Shown here: positions 1 through 12,200 of the stretch, in pieces
Layout of the letters: every line of letters begins with the position of its first letter
Position numbering within the stretch: the stretch's first letter is position 1
NCBI GenBank assembly: GCA_039621445.1
Contig: CP154957.1
Location: forward strand, 38,658,654-38,722,653
Direction of reading: 5' to 3'
Source of the DNA: Euglena gracilis
Taxonomy: Eukaryota; Euglenida; Euglenophyceae; Euglenales
DNA length: 64,000 nt
Made by a program: the position numbers and the translations under genes
Notes under the pieces: generated by a model
What the model was told of the DNA's origin: nothing
The model's database searches: none
The model's input: the letters and a program-made list of their open reading frames with translations, nothing else

Positions 1-278
1 GACCTTCGGCCGCTGTGGGGACGTGCAGCTTCGCGCACGAAGACGTTGGGGATGACGACATCGTGCATGCAGCTGCAGACCCCAGCACTGCTTCGGCCGT
101 TGGGGGTCCAGGACCAATGGATATCCAAACCAAAATTCGTGCTGCGGCCGATTGTGAAACAGGGGCGGTGCCGGGGTGGGGGCTCTCTTCGCAATACACA
201 CCTTTTCTGCGCCCCACCCCGGGCTCCCTGTTCGGCTGCCTTCGGCTCCGCCTTGGGTTTTGCCTTTGCAGCGATCGT
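1..278. other. Unassigned flank
   Basis: No gene recognised. The stretch is GC-rich and holds short overlapping open frames without a known motif. It ends where the left arm of the inverted-repeat element that follows begins. Confidence 0.3.
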
Positions 279-1460
279 GGTCAAATGTAAAAGAGGGAAA
301 TATCCAATGTCGAAACGTGAACAGTCAAAACAAACCCACCACTCCCAGGGGACGCCTCAAACATTCCCACCAGGGCGTCACAGCGAAGGGGGAGGACCGG
401 ACGCCTTCGACCATCAAACCAACAATGTCGGCGAGCCAGGCGTACCCTAGGTTCGTAACTCACCAGGGGTCAGAAAAAAAGTAATGTACCCCCAGACCTG
501 GGGTCGAAACACACCAGATGGGTCATCTCATTCTGAAAACGGTAATGTACCCCCCAGACCTGGGTCGAAACACACCGGATGGGTCATGTGTCACCTTTAT
601 AACACGAAACATATTCCCCCCCACCTGGGGTCGAAACTCAAAAGATCGGTCATTTGTCACTCCAAAATCTCCAAAACCTGCACCACCCCCAATCTGGGGT
701 TGTAACTCACCAGGAGGGGAACACCAAAAGGCAGGCCAAACTGCAAACAGGAAGGCTGGCTGGGCGGACTCTTCGCCCGTTACCCGGGCGGCCTCTTCGG
801 TTCGGCCCCTCCCCCCTCTCACTCCCACAATCCCTGGTGGTCGAGCAGGCGGTCCTTCCGCCTCTTCTGCTTATCCGACTCCGTCAGCGGACTCGTCTCC
901 GACAGCGCATCCCAATGTCGAACTCGTGCTTCTCGCTCCTACTGCACGGCCGGTCGTCGAGACTCCGCTATGGCCGCGTACACTGCTGCCGGCGGAGCCT
1001 CCGCCCTCGATGATGATGCACTGCTTCCAGCTGGTTCTTCGGAGATGTCCTGGCCGCCCAGATTGGGCTGGCCGCCACTCATCCCACAGTGGCATCCAAG
1101 ATCAGCCCAGCAAAATACATCACACTTCCATCCTTCCCTTGGCGGGATTCCAATCGTCGTCAGGACTGATAACTCAGGGACTCCAGCGGCCGAAGCACGG
1201 CTGGAGGTTTGGGTCTCCATCGGTACATCGCCCACGTTGGATAACTCTAATGTACCCCTCAAGTGGGTGGGTACATTACCTTTTTATTGACACCTGGTGA
1301 ATTACGACACCAGGGGACCCCTGGCTCGGTGACATTATTGGTTTGATGGGCGGTGGTGTGCCGAATGTATGAGGCCTACCCTGGGAGTGGTGGGTCTGTT
1401 TTGACATTCACGTTTCGACATTTGACTTTTCCCTCTTTCGATATTTGACCACGATCTTTG
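279..1460. repeat. Inverted-repeat (foldback-like) element with arms of about 200 bp
   Basis: The left arm (about 279-490) and the right arm (about 1262-1460) are imperfect reverse complements. Both carry GATCGTGGTCAAAT, then AGAGGGAAA, GTCGAAACGTGAA, CCCACCACTCCCAGG, CCATCAAACCAA and GTAATGTACCC in the same order. The roughly 770-bp centre holds short repeats on its left side and an open frame with no recognised domain. The arms are diverged, with indels near the middle, so the element is old. It looks like a foldback or long-TIR DNA element, but no transposase was seen and no target duplication could be defined. Confidence 0.7.
480..720 (+). repeat. Tandem GGGTCGAAACYCAC repeat units
   Basis: Four irregular units share a CCCCC-ACCTGGGGTCGAAAC core followed by CACC or CAAA and GGTCAT (near 490, 550, 610 and 690). 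Spacing is about 55-70 bp. The same core recurs in reverse orientation at 1480-1960. Confidence 0.65.
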
Positions 1461-1479
1461 CCTTATCGCTTTTGTTTTT

Positions 1480-1965
1480 CCGCCTGGACCCAGTGAGTCT
1501 CGACCCTGGGGGTGGAAGGCTTTGAGTTTCGGAGAGAGTGCGAGAGTTTTGTTGGTTCACCATCCCAGGCCCCTCAACCGCTGGGTTTCGACCGGGGGGG
1601 GATTCACAGTTGGATTTTTTTTCAGAGAATTCCAACCCACCCCCCCTTACCCGCTGAGTTTTGACTGCGCGGGAAGGGGGGGGCAGCATTCTTTTTAATG
1701 AAGTTCGCCTTGGAGCCCCCATCGGGGGAGTTTAAACCCAAGAGAGGAGAGAATTCCATTCGAATTGCATTCATGGAGAGCTTTGGGCCCGAGCCCCCCA
1801 CCCGCTGAGTTTCGACCGCGGAGGGGGGGGCGTTTCAGTTTTAGGTAGTGCAAGGCCCTGGGGCCCCCGCCCGCCGTTTTCGACCGCGGGGGTGGGGGCA
1901 GCTTTACGCTTTCGGTGCGCTTCGGCCCCGAAGGGGCCCCCGTTTTGTTTCGTCCACGGGGAGGT
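1480..1965 (-). repeat. Reverse-oriented GTCGAAACTCAGCGGG repeat units
   Basis: At least five copies of CCCGCTGAGTTTCGACC, or close variants, sit near 1488, 1578, 1651, 1802 and 1868. Each is followed by a G-run. The reverse complement matches the plus-strand units at 480-720. A coding role is unlikely because frames shift between units. Confidence 0.6.
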
Positions 1966-1985
1966 GGGTGGAGGAGGACATGTCC

Positions 1986-2200
1986 ACTGGCTGTGTTTGC
2001 AAAAGTGAAGGCGAAGTTTGGAATATAAGTCCGTACTCCAAGGTGCGAGACCCTGCAGAAGTCAGGTTGGATCAGAAAGGGTGAGGCCCAGACTTCCGAA
2101 AAGACGAGGCGGGGGGATTCCAAGAAGGTAGCCCTACTCCGTCGTTCGAGTCCACGCAGGAATCAGGTTGGAGCAGAAAGTGTGAGGAGCCCCCCCAGCC
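1986..2200 (+). repeat. Direct repeat, copy 1 (about 200 bp)
   Basis: The segment matches 2806-3025 over most of its length, including TGGCTGTGTTTGCAAAA, AGGTGCGAGACCCTGCAGAA, TCAGGTTGGATCAGAAAGG and GTGTGAGGAGCCCCCCC. The intervening 0.6 kb has no recognised protein. The pair could be LTR-like ends of a small element or a segmental duplication. Confidence 0.7.
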
Positions 2201-2805
2201 TCAACAAGATAGTATGGCACAATGGTTGCTGTGGTGCTGGTATGTGGGCTGTCCTTTCAAGCCAGTGCTGGCCGGAAAAGGATGACATTCAGATTGTGTC
2301 AATTGAGTGCCCTGTGGACAGGGGTTTTGCAAGATGTGATCAAGATGCGATCGAGATGTTCTGTCAATTGGTAAATAGTGATCCAGATGTGATCGAGATC
2401 TGTTGCCAGCTGGGGAATCCTGAACATTGTCGGGCCGCTTCAAGGGGGTGAAGTGGTGACTCTGGGTCGGCAATTGCAAGGGTGAACGCTGAAGGTTTAA
2501 AGACACCATTTTTGCAGATCGACTGTCAATTGTGGTGTCATGTGTTTGCGGCTGCCCGAGTTCGTGATGGAGCAGAAATTTGTGGAGGGGAGTGTTGGGG
2601 GGGGGGCACCAGCTCCCACATTCCCCCAAAAGCTGAAGATTTGCTCGCAGATTGCTGTGCGCTAAATTACAGCCAAATTTGGCATTGCCATCTTTGAACA
2701 ATCCAATTCCACTGCGGATTTGTTTTTTGTGTCATCAGGAAACGGCAATCGTCATGATACTATCTCCATTGGTTTGTGTGATCCTGATTTGATTTGGTGC
2801 TGTGG

Positions 2806-3027
2806 CTGGCTGGGTTTGCAAAACTGAAGTGAAAGGTTGGACGTTCCAATAAGAAGCCCCTACTCCAAGGTGCGAGACCCTGCAGAAGTCAGGTTGGATC
2901 AGAAAGGGTGAGGCCCAGACTTCCCAAAAGACGAGGAGGGGGGGATTCCAACAATGCGGCCCTACTCCGTGGTGGGAGGCCCTGCGGGAGTCAGGTTAGA
3001 GAAGAAAGTGTGAGGAGCCCCCCCAGA
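2806..3027 (+). repeat. Direct repeat, copy 2
   Basis: Second copy of the 1986-2200 repeat, in the same orientation and about 820 bp downstream, with a few percent substitutions and small indels. The block 2201-2805 between the copies shows only short degenerate internal repeats around GATGTGATCGAGAT (2332-2402). Confidence 0.7.
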
Positions 3028-3359
3028 CTCAACAGCCTCACCAGCGCAAAGTGCGGAGCCGGAGGTGCCCCAAAGATACATGGATCACCATCAAGATATG
3101 GCATGAGAGATGGACCCCCCAGACCCCTCTGTGGGTCCCTGGGGGGTTTTCTCCAGCAGCCGTGGGATGATGTTCCTCAGCTTCTTGGTGGCTACTGTGG
3201 GTCCACCCTGCTGGCCTCCAAGGCCTGCAGGTATAAATTTTTTTCCATAATCCAACTGTTGGTCTTCCAGGCCTTGGGTTCTTCTTGGCCTACAAACCCA
3301 CTGCAAATCTGATGGGGCTGTTGTGGCCCCCCCTATTCCCCGTGAGAGGGATTGTTTTG

Positions 3360-4790
3360 TTAGACGATTTGGGGGGTTTTCACAGACTTTTTATGCCCCT
3401 CCTGCGGGGATTTGGTTGAAAAACTGTCCTCCGTGGACCCTGCAGTGGTGATGATTCCATCTCCCCATCCCTTAGCCATTTTGTGTACAGGCGACTGGGC
3501 GCCTTTGGGTGAGATGCCCCTGATGCATGGGCCTTGGATGTCCAATTGTGAAGCATCTTGGGCCCCCATAGCCCATCCTTTGCCCACCAAGGGCTGTGGC
3601 TGACTTCTGTCTTCTAGGCCTTCTGGCCGCAGTGGTCCAACGACCGTGGCCTTCACTGGGAGGGAATGTGCAGTCTGGGATACCCTCCAAATCCTCCTGT
3701 GGCTGGCACAGCGCCCCCCCTTGCCCACTAATACTTGTACATTGTGTACAAAACTCATTTGTTGCTGCAGAATCCTCTGTTATATCGGTAGTCTGATTTG
3801 GCACAGGCCCAAAGAGCCACCAGTGTGTTGGGTGGACCTCCTCCCTACATCAAAATGAAACGTAAAGGGCAAAAAAATTATGAAAGCGGGAGAGGGTGGT
3901 GTCTATTCCTCTCTGTCCCCAAATAAGTCCCTGTCATTTGATTGTGTCTTATGTGGCCACTGGAAATCTTGAGGTATTCTTGGGGCCCCACCCTTAACCT
4001 CTGAGGGGTGGTGTGAATGAGAAAGGCTGGGGTGTGTGATTTTGACCTTTTCTGCCCCTTCCATCGGCTGTGAGGCGTTGGTACAGATGGCCCGGTTGGC
4101 CTTTGTTCCACCGATTCCTGTGGATATGGGTTCCTTCATGGCCGTTTGTGACGTCATGGCCTGTTGTGCTTTCATGGCCTGTGACGTTTTGGCTTCCATA
4201 GACCCCGTTTGAATGGATTGTTTGATTGGGATTGTTGGACCTCATGGCTTTGTCTCCAAAGATGGCATTGACCTGCTGGTTGTTGCTCCTGCCTCTTGCA
4301 GGGCCTTCCGACCACTGTCTGCCAGGGTCCGTGCCCATCACTTTGGGGGTTTGTTTGATTTTTAAATTTTGTTTGGGGAAGGGACAGCCACGGTTCGCAA
4401 TGTTCGGTCCACACCATCAGCTTGTCCAGCTGCTTCAGCTGCTCCTTCTTGAACGTCTCCAGCGCTGTGCTGCTTTGAAATTGCATCTTTCATTGAAATC
4501 CTTCCACAAACGTCAACAATGTTTAATGAATAATGCTGCACGAGCGTCTTGTTCCGGATAATTTGAGTTTATTGATAGACCTTCTTCTTCTTCCAAATCT
4601 CAGGTATTTTGTAGTTCCTTTCTTCTGGGTGTCGAAGGGCAAACGAAGAATCAGCCAACTCTGACGAAAAAAAGGCACTAAGCGGGACCTCCTAACCCTG
4701 CACAAACACACCATCCAAACAACACCGCCGGCGAGCAAGGCATGGCCTCACAAGGGCAAAGTGCGGAGCCCGAGGTGCCTGACCGAGGGC
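3360..4790 (-). pseudogene. DIRS-type retrotransposon remnant, 5' part (gag-like region)
   Basis: Read on the minus strand, this runs from a terminal repeat at about 4690-4790 into a leader and then gag-like sequence. The leader near 4565-4660 (GTTGGCTGATTCTTC then GCCCTTCGAC) matches the leader of the intact element at 9108-9145. The gag-like part contains GHGPWQTVV followed by basic residues near 4330, against GHGPWTTVV in the intact element. A second, poorer GHGRWTTAA match near 3660 suggests a duplicated or rearranged piece. Frames are broken and no RT, RNase H or recombinase part follows, so this is a 5' fragment. The terminal stretch contains AGTGCGGAGCCCGAG, shared with the other DIRS copies here. 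Confidence 0.65.
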
Positions 4791-5900
4791 GTTTGAAGGC
4801 AAATATTCTGGCATGGGAAAGGGGGACTGGAGTGTACGTCTGATTCCCCTTTTCCCCAAAAGCCTCGCTTTCGCCTTGGTGCGGACCTACTTGGGTCAGG
4901 AAAATCAGAGTAACAAAAAAACCCTTTTCCCACTTCCCGAAGCAAAGCACAGGGAGCAGACAGGGAAAGGATAACGGACTATAATCAGTCCGAGGAAGAA
5001 AGGCAAAAAAAATAATGTAAAAGAATACCACCTGTGGAGAGAGAAAGGAGGAGTGAGAAGATCCTTATAGGATCTGCTCGCATGCCTACTTCCTTATCGG
5101 AAGGGCCGAGAGCATACGCCTGGTACACATCCCCCTCCCAGGGCCATGCCCGATTTCTCCTCTGGACCAGGCATTCTGGTCAGAGGGATGCCGGACACAG
5201 ACCTGGTCTGTGGGAGGTGTAACCTGACGCATTCTCAGGGTCCCCTTTCCATCGCACAGGGGTCCACTCAAAAACGCGGAAGGGAGGGGAACCCAAAAAG
5301 CCAAAAACTCGCAAAACGGTTTCATCTATTTTGCTAAGCTTATGCGTATAGTATATTATAGCCCGCTGGGTAAAATGGGGCTGGCAGGTTTCTTTGCTCA
5401 GCAAACCCATCCACCCATTTTGTGTGTGCCCAAGGCACTTGGGGTTGGATCCACGGGCATTCTAGGAAAACCCATGGGGAGTGTGTGGAAGGAGGGGGGC
5501 ACAGGACCAGTCAAACCTTGGCAGGGCACATGGCCAGTCAAACCTGACCACGCAAACGAAAAATCCTGCTCTACAAAACCAACTGCCGGCGACAGCATTT
5601 TGCCCCGGGGGGAAAGTAGAGTGGAGTGGGGGGTTAGCTTAGGCCAGGAAAAGTTGTGCTGTCTGGCAGCCTTAAGGCCTCAAACGGCATAAAACAAAGG
5701 GAAAGGAAAAGGTGGGCGTTCGGCCCTGTGCGCTGCGTGTCGCACGCTCGCGACAGGGGAGAGGGGAGAGGGGTGTGCGTGCATGCGCACGGAATCCTGC
5801 ACACGGCAGCATCCCGGTGGGTACTTACTAGCGGCGAATACCGCAAAGGGTCTTCGAAATAGCTGTTCGGGCGAATACCCGAAGCAGGGTAGAGGACAGA
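4791..5900. other. Unassigned stretch before the decayed DIRS copy
   Basis: No gene or clear repeat recognised. It could hold the unrecognisable 5' end of the decayed plus-strand DIRS copy. Open frames are short and lack motifs. Confidence 0.25.
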
Positions 5901-8900
5901 CAATCTGCCTTTAGGAGTGGTATATACCACGGAGCAGACCCCGGATGATGCTCCCAAAGGGGCAGTGGAGGAAAAGGGGGCAACCCCTCCTCAAGGTTTT
6001 TTTTTTCAATGCCCATGGCAGGGGAAAGCCAAAGCAAGGGGGATACCCTCAAAGGGAGACAAAGTGGAGGGTCAGAGAGCCTGTGAGCAGAGCATGCACA
6101 CCCCCCCAGAAACCCACACAGAATGTTCAATCCCTGGTGGCACTAGCCCATAAAATAGCCTGATTGGGAAAATAAATTCCATGGAAAAAAAATGGGGAGA
6201 CACCACCCTGTACCAGACGCTTCAGAAAAGTATAACATGGTGGACAAAAAATGACCACCCAGCAACATGTCAACTCATCAAGGATGGCATTCAACCCCCC
6301 TGGGTGAATCCCCCAAAAATAGCCAATCTAGACCTAAAACAGGCAGAGTAAATTCTTCTGGACTAAGAAAAAATGGTTCAGTAAAGAGAGTGGGAAATTC
6401 AGATACTCAGCATTTAATCGCATGTTTTTTAATCTCAAAACCAGAAGGAGGAACAATAAAATGGAGAATGATCAGCGACTGCAGGAAAATAAATCAACAT
6501 TTCCCAGGGAAAACGTTCAAGCTGGATCATATCCAGCACATTTTTCCTGTTTTGCAAAAAGGCCACGGGGCAGCCAAAATCGATCTCAGGGATGCGTATT
6601 TTCACATGCCTGTAAGCCCAGCCCTAAGGCCAATTTTGAGACATCAGCTGGGGGGCAGACCTGGGAATTCCAGGCAGGCTGTTTTGGCCTAAACGTTACG
6701 CCCCAAATTTTTCATGGGGGTAATGAAAACTTTCGAAAAGCTTTGCAGGAAAAAAGGAATTCAGGTATTCATTTACCTGGACGATATTTTGCTGGTGGCC
6801 ACCACCCAAAGCAATTTGCAAAGTCATCTGAACACAGTGGTCAAGGATTTAAGGTTTCAAAATCAATGTCAAAAAGTCAACCCTGCACCCCACACAGATC
6901 GTAAATCATCTAGGATTTCAACTAAACTTTCAAGAGGGAAAATTACGGGTGTCCCCCCAAAAAGTGAAGACCATAAAGAAGGAACTGGGAAAAATCGTGA
7001 AAAAGCATTACATGTCAAAAAGGCAGCTAGCTGCCATTTCGCGTCAAATAAGATGCAATTTAATGGCCCTGCCCTTTTTGAGGGCTTTCACAGATTCGTG
7101 GCAAATTTTTTGTTACAAATTCTGCAGCCCCCTGGAACTCAAAACATCACATTTCCCCAGAAATCAAGGGCCAATTTCGGGAGATAAAAATTCTGCTAGA
7201 CACCTGGGTGGGCAGACCCTTCCCCCAAAATGCAACAAGGGAATTGCACTCAGACAGCAGCACCCATGCGTGGGGGGGGGGGGCTACACATACACACTGG
7301 AAATACTGTCCAGGACTTTTGGAGAGAAAACCCCATTTTGCAATAAATGTCAAAGAATTGCATGCAGCAGTCAACACAGTGAAAAGTTTAAGCAAGCCAG
7401 GAGAAACGGTGTCCCTTTCAGTGGACAATCAGTTAATTTACTATTACCTGACAAAAATGGGGGGGCAGAAAAAAACCCCTTCAACAAAATTCTAAGACCC
7501 TTTTTCATATGGTGCATGGAGTACGACATAAACCTTCAGGTGAAATGGATGCCTTCAAACAACAGACCCCCTCACAGACGGGAAATGGACAGGGGGGATT
7601 ACTCACTAGACCCTCAACTTTTTCTCTGGCTTCAACAACACTTCAAAAAATTTCATTCAGATAAAAACAGAGTTATTTGCTTCTCCGGGCATCAAAAATC
7701 TGCCTAATTTTGTGGCCAGGTGACCCCATTGGGAGGCTTCAGCAGTGGATGCACTACAATGCCGCCTAGACAACCTGGGGGATTTATACGCCAACCCACC
7801 CCCCCCCCCGGTCTGTAATTCAGCAATTTCTACCCAGATTGAGGCTGTTTCCAAAGACCAAAGTTTTTGATGGTCACCCTCTTTTGGGATTCAGCAGTGT
7901 GGTGGCCCCAATTAACCAAAATGAAAGTTCCATGGACCCCCTGCCTGAAAATCACCCCTTACATGGTCATGTTCACCAACTGCATGGGGGAAAAAATGCC
8001 GCTCCCCCAGGTGGCCCCTTCTTTGCATGATTTTCTCAGGCAAATCCTGGAGGGGAAACAAATTCGGGTTGAGACTATCAACGATTTTCTGGGGGGGAAA
8101 CCCAAGTTTAAAGCGTTATCAGAGTTCCTTTTCACATTATGGGTGATTTTGGAGAAAATGGGGGAAAACCCCCCTCCTGAAGCCACCACAGATCAAGTGG
8201 CTGACGCTTTGGTACAATTATTTCAATTTTCCAAGGCCCAAGCACGTAATGCCTACAGTGCTATGCTTTTAATTCCTGGGTTTGGTGGTTGAGATTCAAC
8301 GCCATCTTAGCCCTTTACAAGAGGCTTTGTAATCAAAATTTTGAAAAATATGGAGTTTTTTGGGATCCCCTCCCAATCCTCCTGGGGCTGGCCCCCGCCC
8401 CCTTTCCCTCTAATATACGCAAGTTGCGCACACAGCTGATTTTTTTTTTGCTCCAGAATTCTCTGTTTGTATCAATCTTCTCACTTGGAGAGAACCTAAC
8501 GAACAGCCAGTGTGTTGGGCAAGGCGCCCTACATTAAAATTAGGCGTAAAGGCCAGAAGTTCCACACATCCCAGGTGCTCAAAGATAAGTCACTTTCATT
8601 TAATGATGGCTTATGCGGCTGCAACCCGGTTTACCGTAAAGCCTGGGGGTCCCCTCCTGATTTCACTAAAACCCCCATATAAGGCCATTAGTGCTGTTAC
8701 AATTGCTTCAATCACAAAATAATTTTGGCCAAACAGGGGGACCTCCCCCCAGGTGTGGGGCCCACTCTACCAGAGGGGAAGGAGTTGGTTTACTCAAAAA
8801 ATTGGGCCTTTCTGCCCAAGAAGTGTGCGAAATTGGTCAGCGGAGGGGGGCGGAGGCCTTAACAGCCCACTACCAACGACTTGGCGCCAAAAGCGTTGTC

Positions 8901-8993
8901 GAAAATGCCCTGGCCCCCCTGAATTCAGTGCACTATCTGGCCTCACAAGGGAAAAGTGCGGAGCCCGAGGACGAAGCACAAAGACTTTGTGCG
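5900..8993 (+). pseudogene. Decayed DIRS-type retrotransposon (RT, RNase H, tyrosine recombinase)
   Basis: Several broken frames follow the order of the intact element downstream. RT pieces lie at about 6420-6905: MISDCRKIN, KIDLRDAYFH and the catalytic FIYLDDILLV box near 6766-6798, in different frames. RNase H pieces follow at about 7208-7495 (HSDSSTHAWGG, INVKELHAAVNTVKSL, SVDNQ). A recombinase N-terminal region is at 7867-8540 with ARNAYSAMLLIPGFG. The C-terminal part at 8691-8930 keeps HSTRGEG and AHYQRLG, including the H-x-x-R and late Tyr expected of tyrosine recombinases. Frameshifts and stops make it inactive. Its internal complementary region (about 8935-8993) is interrupted by the intact element. 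Confidence 0.85.
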
Positions 8994-9016
8994 GACCATT
9001 CGGGCTCCGCACTGCG

Positions 9017-9117
9017 AGATGGTGAGGTCCTGCTTTCTTTGCCGGCTGTTCTGTTCTGGTGTGTTTGTGCGTGCGCGGGGGGTGCTTCTTACTGCTTTTT
9101 GTTGCCGGAGTTGGCTG
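9017..9117 (+). repeat. DIRS left inverted terminal repeat
   Basis: Reverse complement of 13478-13578. The core from AGATGGTGAGG to CTTCTTACTGC (9017-9095) is almost identical in the two arms; after a 2-3 base difference the match resumes with TTGTTGCCGGAGTTGGC. Confidence 0.9.
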
Positions 9118-9247
9118 ATTCCTATTTCTGCCCTTCGACCTCAAGGAGAAAGAGTTTTACTACTACGAGTTCAAGTGGAATTGTTTTTCGAGGAGTTCTG
9201 CCTTCCCGAGAACCAATACTCTTACCAACTGGTGGACCGAACTTTCT

Positions 9248-12200
9248 GTGGAACTTCAACTTCCTGCAGGAAGAATTCAACTGGAACTGGAAGAAATTCA
9301 AGAAAGAAGAACAAGAAACACAACAGATATCGACAACTGGATTTCCATGAAGAATGAATTTCAAAGAAACTCTGAATCTCAAGAAGAACTGCAAAGAACT
9401 TTCAAGAAGTCAGCTGAAGCTGGGGAAGGTGGAGTCACAGCAGCAGCTGCAGAAGCTGGAGGGGCGGCAGCAACTAGCCAGTCCGTGGCCATCGCAACCC
9501 CCCCACCCCCCAAGGCTTCTGAGATTTTCAAATCCCCCTCTCAACATGAGAATGGCCATGGACCATGGACAACTGTGGTCAGGAAGAGAAGACAGAAGGG
9601 GAATACCATCACAGGTCCAACAGACCCCCCCCCCTTTTCTATGTCCACCCCCTTCCAGGGGTCAAGACAAAGGCTATGGCAGCCTTTCAACAAATCCAAA
9701 GGATTCAAATTATCATGGCTATGGCAGCCATCAACAAAAAGGACCTGGGGTCCAAATTCAAGGCTATGGAAGCCATTACTCAAGAGGGCAGTGGGCCCAG
9801 GGGACAGGCTATGGCAGCCAGTACCCCAACCTGGAAAGAGCCCATTGGGGAAAGGTGTGTCCAACTTTCCCCCCAGCAATTTCAGACACAAACCCCCCAG
9901 GAGTGGCAAGCCAATGCCAAGAACAGGCCATGGTGGCCTTTATGGGAAATCAAGAGGGACAGAGAAGAGACAGTCCCAGAGAAAAGGCCAATGGAGGCCA
10001 AGCAAGCCTGAGAGCCAAGGGAGGCCAGAAGGCAAATGGTGGCCAAGCAGGCCTGAGTGCCAGGGGAGGCCAGAAGGCAAATGGTGGCCAAGGCAATCAC
10101 CACATCAGCCCTTGGGGGGGAGGCCCAAGATTGGCTCAGACAGGCCCCCCCCAGAAGATAATCAGCCCAGCCTTGTATATACCCCCTCATTTCAGGCACA
10201 GACCTTCCCCCATCATTCACAAACAGGGGGAAAGCCTGTCTTTGGAAAGCCCTATGGCAGGGCCAGCTACAGCCCCAGTGATGGGGCAACCAGGGGTGAC
10301 CCCAGTGATGGGGCAACCAAGGGGAAGGACCCCAGTGATGGGGCCTGTGGAGTCCCCAGACACATTACACCCAGGGGTACCCCCTTACAAAGCCCTGCAG
10401 ACCAGCATCCCCCATTGGGTCAAGGCAGGAGCCAGCAGAGAGGTATTAAACCTGATAAGGGAGGGAGTTATGGCAGATCTTCCCCTCCCCCCTCAAATGT
10501 CCTTAAAAGTTCCCTTCAAAACTCCCCAGGAAGTAATGACTGCCCAAAAAATTCTGAGAGAATACGAATGTGCAGGGGCAACCAGGCAAATCCCCCCAGA
10601 GGAGGCAAAACATTTTGTCCCTTACTTCATAATTTCCAAAAAAGAAGGGGAAAAGACCAAGGAAAGACTGATTTCAGATTGTCGACAGTTAAATCACTAT
10701 TTCACCCCCCAGAAGTTCAGGCTGGAACACATGGGAAACATTTTCCCATACCTAAGAAAAGGATGGTTCTGTGGAAAAATAGATCTGAAAGATGCTTATT
10801 TTCACCTAAAACTGCACAGCAGCCTGGAAAAACATGTCTGCATGCAAGTGGGGGGGGAAACTTGGCAGTTTCAAGCTGCATGTTTTGGTATAAGCAGCCT
10901 GCCACAAAAATTTATGACTCTCATGAGAGTCTGGGAAAGGAAGTGGAGAAAGGAGGGAAAGGTAGTTTTCATCTACCTAGACGACATTTTGCTGTTAGCC
11001 CCCAGCAAAAAGACTGCAGCCCAACATTTGGCAGAAATAAAGCAGGACCTTTTATTGGCAGGTTTCAGATTAAACCTCCCCAAATCCTGTCTGGAACCCA
11101 CACAGGAAATAAAACATTTGGGCCAGTGGGTCAATTTGAAAAAGGGCCAGCTGGAAATCCCACAGGAAAAATTAAAATCCTTAAGAAAGGAGCTGGGAAA
11201 AGTGCTCACAGCACAAAAAATGAGCTGCAGAAAACTCAGCTCTATTGTGGGGCAAGTCAGAAGCTATTTAGTCTCCATGCCATTTCTCAGAATTCTGACA
11301 GATCAACTTTGCAAAATGGTGGATTTGCACACAAAGTGGGGTTGGGACCACACCCTAACCATTCCCCAAGGGGTCAAAGATCAAATTGTGGAGTTAAAAG
11401 CGTTTTTGCAGCCAGGTGTGGGCAGAGCCTTTCAATCCCAGGCCTCTCAGGATCTGTTTTCAGACAGCAGCACCTGGCAGTGGGGGGGGCTGGACAAAAA
11501 CTCAGGCCAAAAAGTGCAGGATTTTTGGAGGGACCTGCACATCCTTCACATCAACCAAAAAGAATTGATGTCAGCAGTGGAGACAGTAAAAAGTCTGGCA
11601 AAACCAAAACAAACCATAATGCTTCATGTGGACAGCCAAGTGGCTGTAAGTTATCTAACAAAATGGGGAGGCAAAAAGCCCTACCTAAATTCCATTTTAA
11701 AACCCCTGCTGTATCATTGCCAAGAAAAGCAAATCAATTTGCAGGTGGTTTGGGTTCCCACAAAAGAGCAATTGGCAGACTCCCTGACCAGGGAGCAAAA
11801 GGACCCAGGGGATTATACCCTAAACCTACATATCTTTCACCAAATCCTGAAATTTTTCAGACAGGACATCACCCCAGAGGTGGACATGTTTTGCACACCC
11901 AGCAACAAAAAATTCCCCAAGTTTGTTTGTCGATACCCCCACCAAGGGGCTTTGCTGGTGGATGCCTTGAAGGCAGATTTGAGGGGCCTCCCCCCAGTTT
12001 ATGCAAACCCCCCCTGGAGCATCATTCCCCAATGGGTTCAGAGATTAATGGTAAACCCAGACCTGACTTGTCTGTTGATCGTACCCCACTGGGCTTCAAC
12101 ATCATGGTGGCGCCAATTAATGGCAATCAGAAAGCCAGGCAGCAAAGTTTTGTTGGTACCCCCCCAATGGGGTCTATTCACCAACTGCTGGGGGGAGGAG

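Noticed and set aside
518-1300. 260-codon open frame on the plus strand
   Set aside because: It spans the inverted-repeat element and its tandem units, has biased Pro/Ser/Arg composition, and no domain is visible.
7657-7854. Separate minus-strand gene within the decayed DIRS
   Set aside because: It is the antisense shadow of the degenerate methyltransferase-like and recombinase region.
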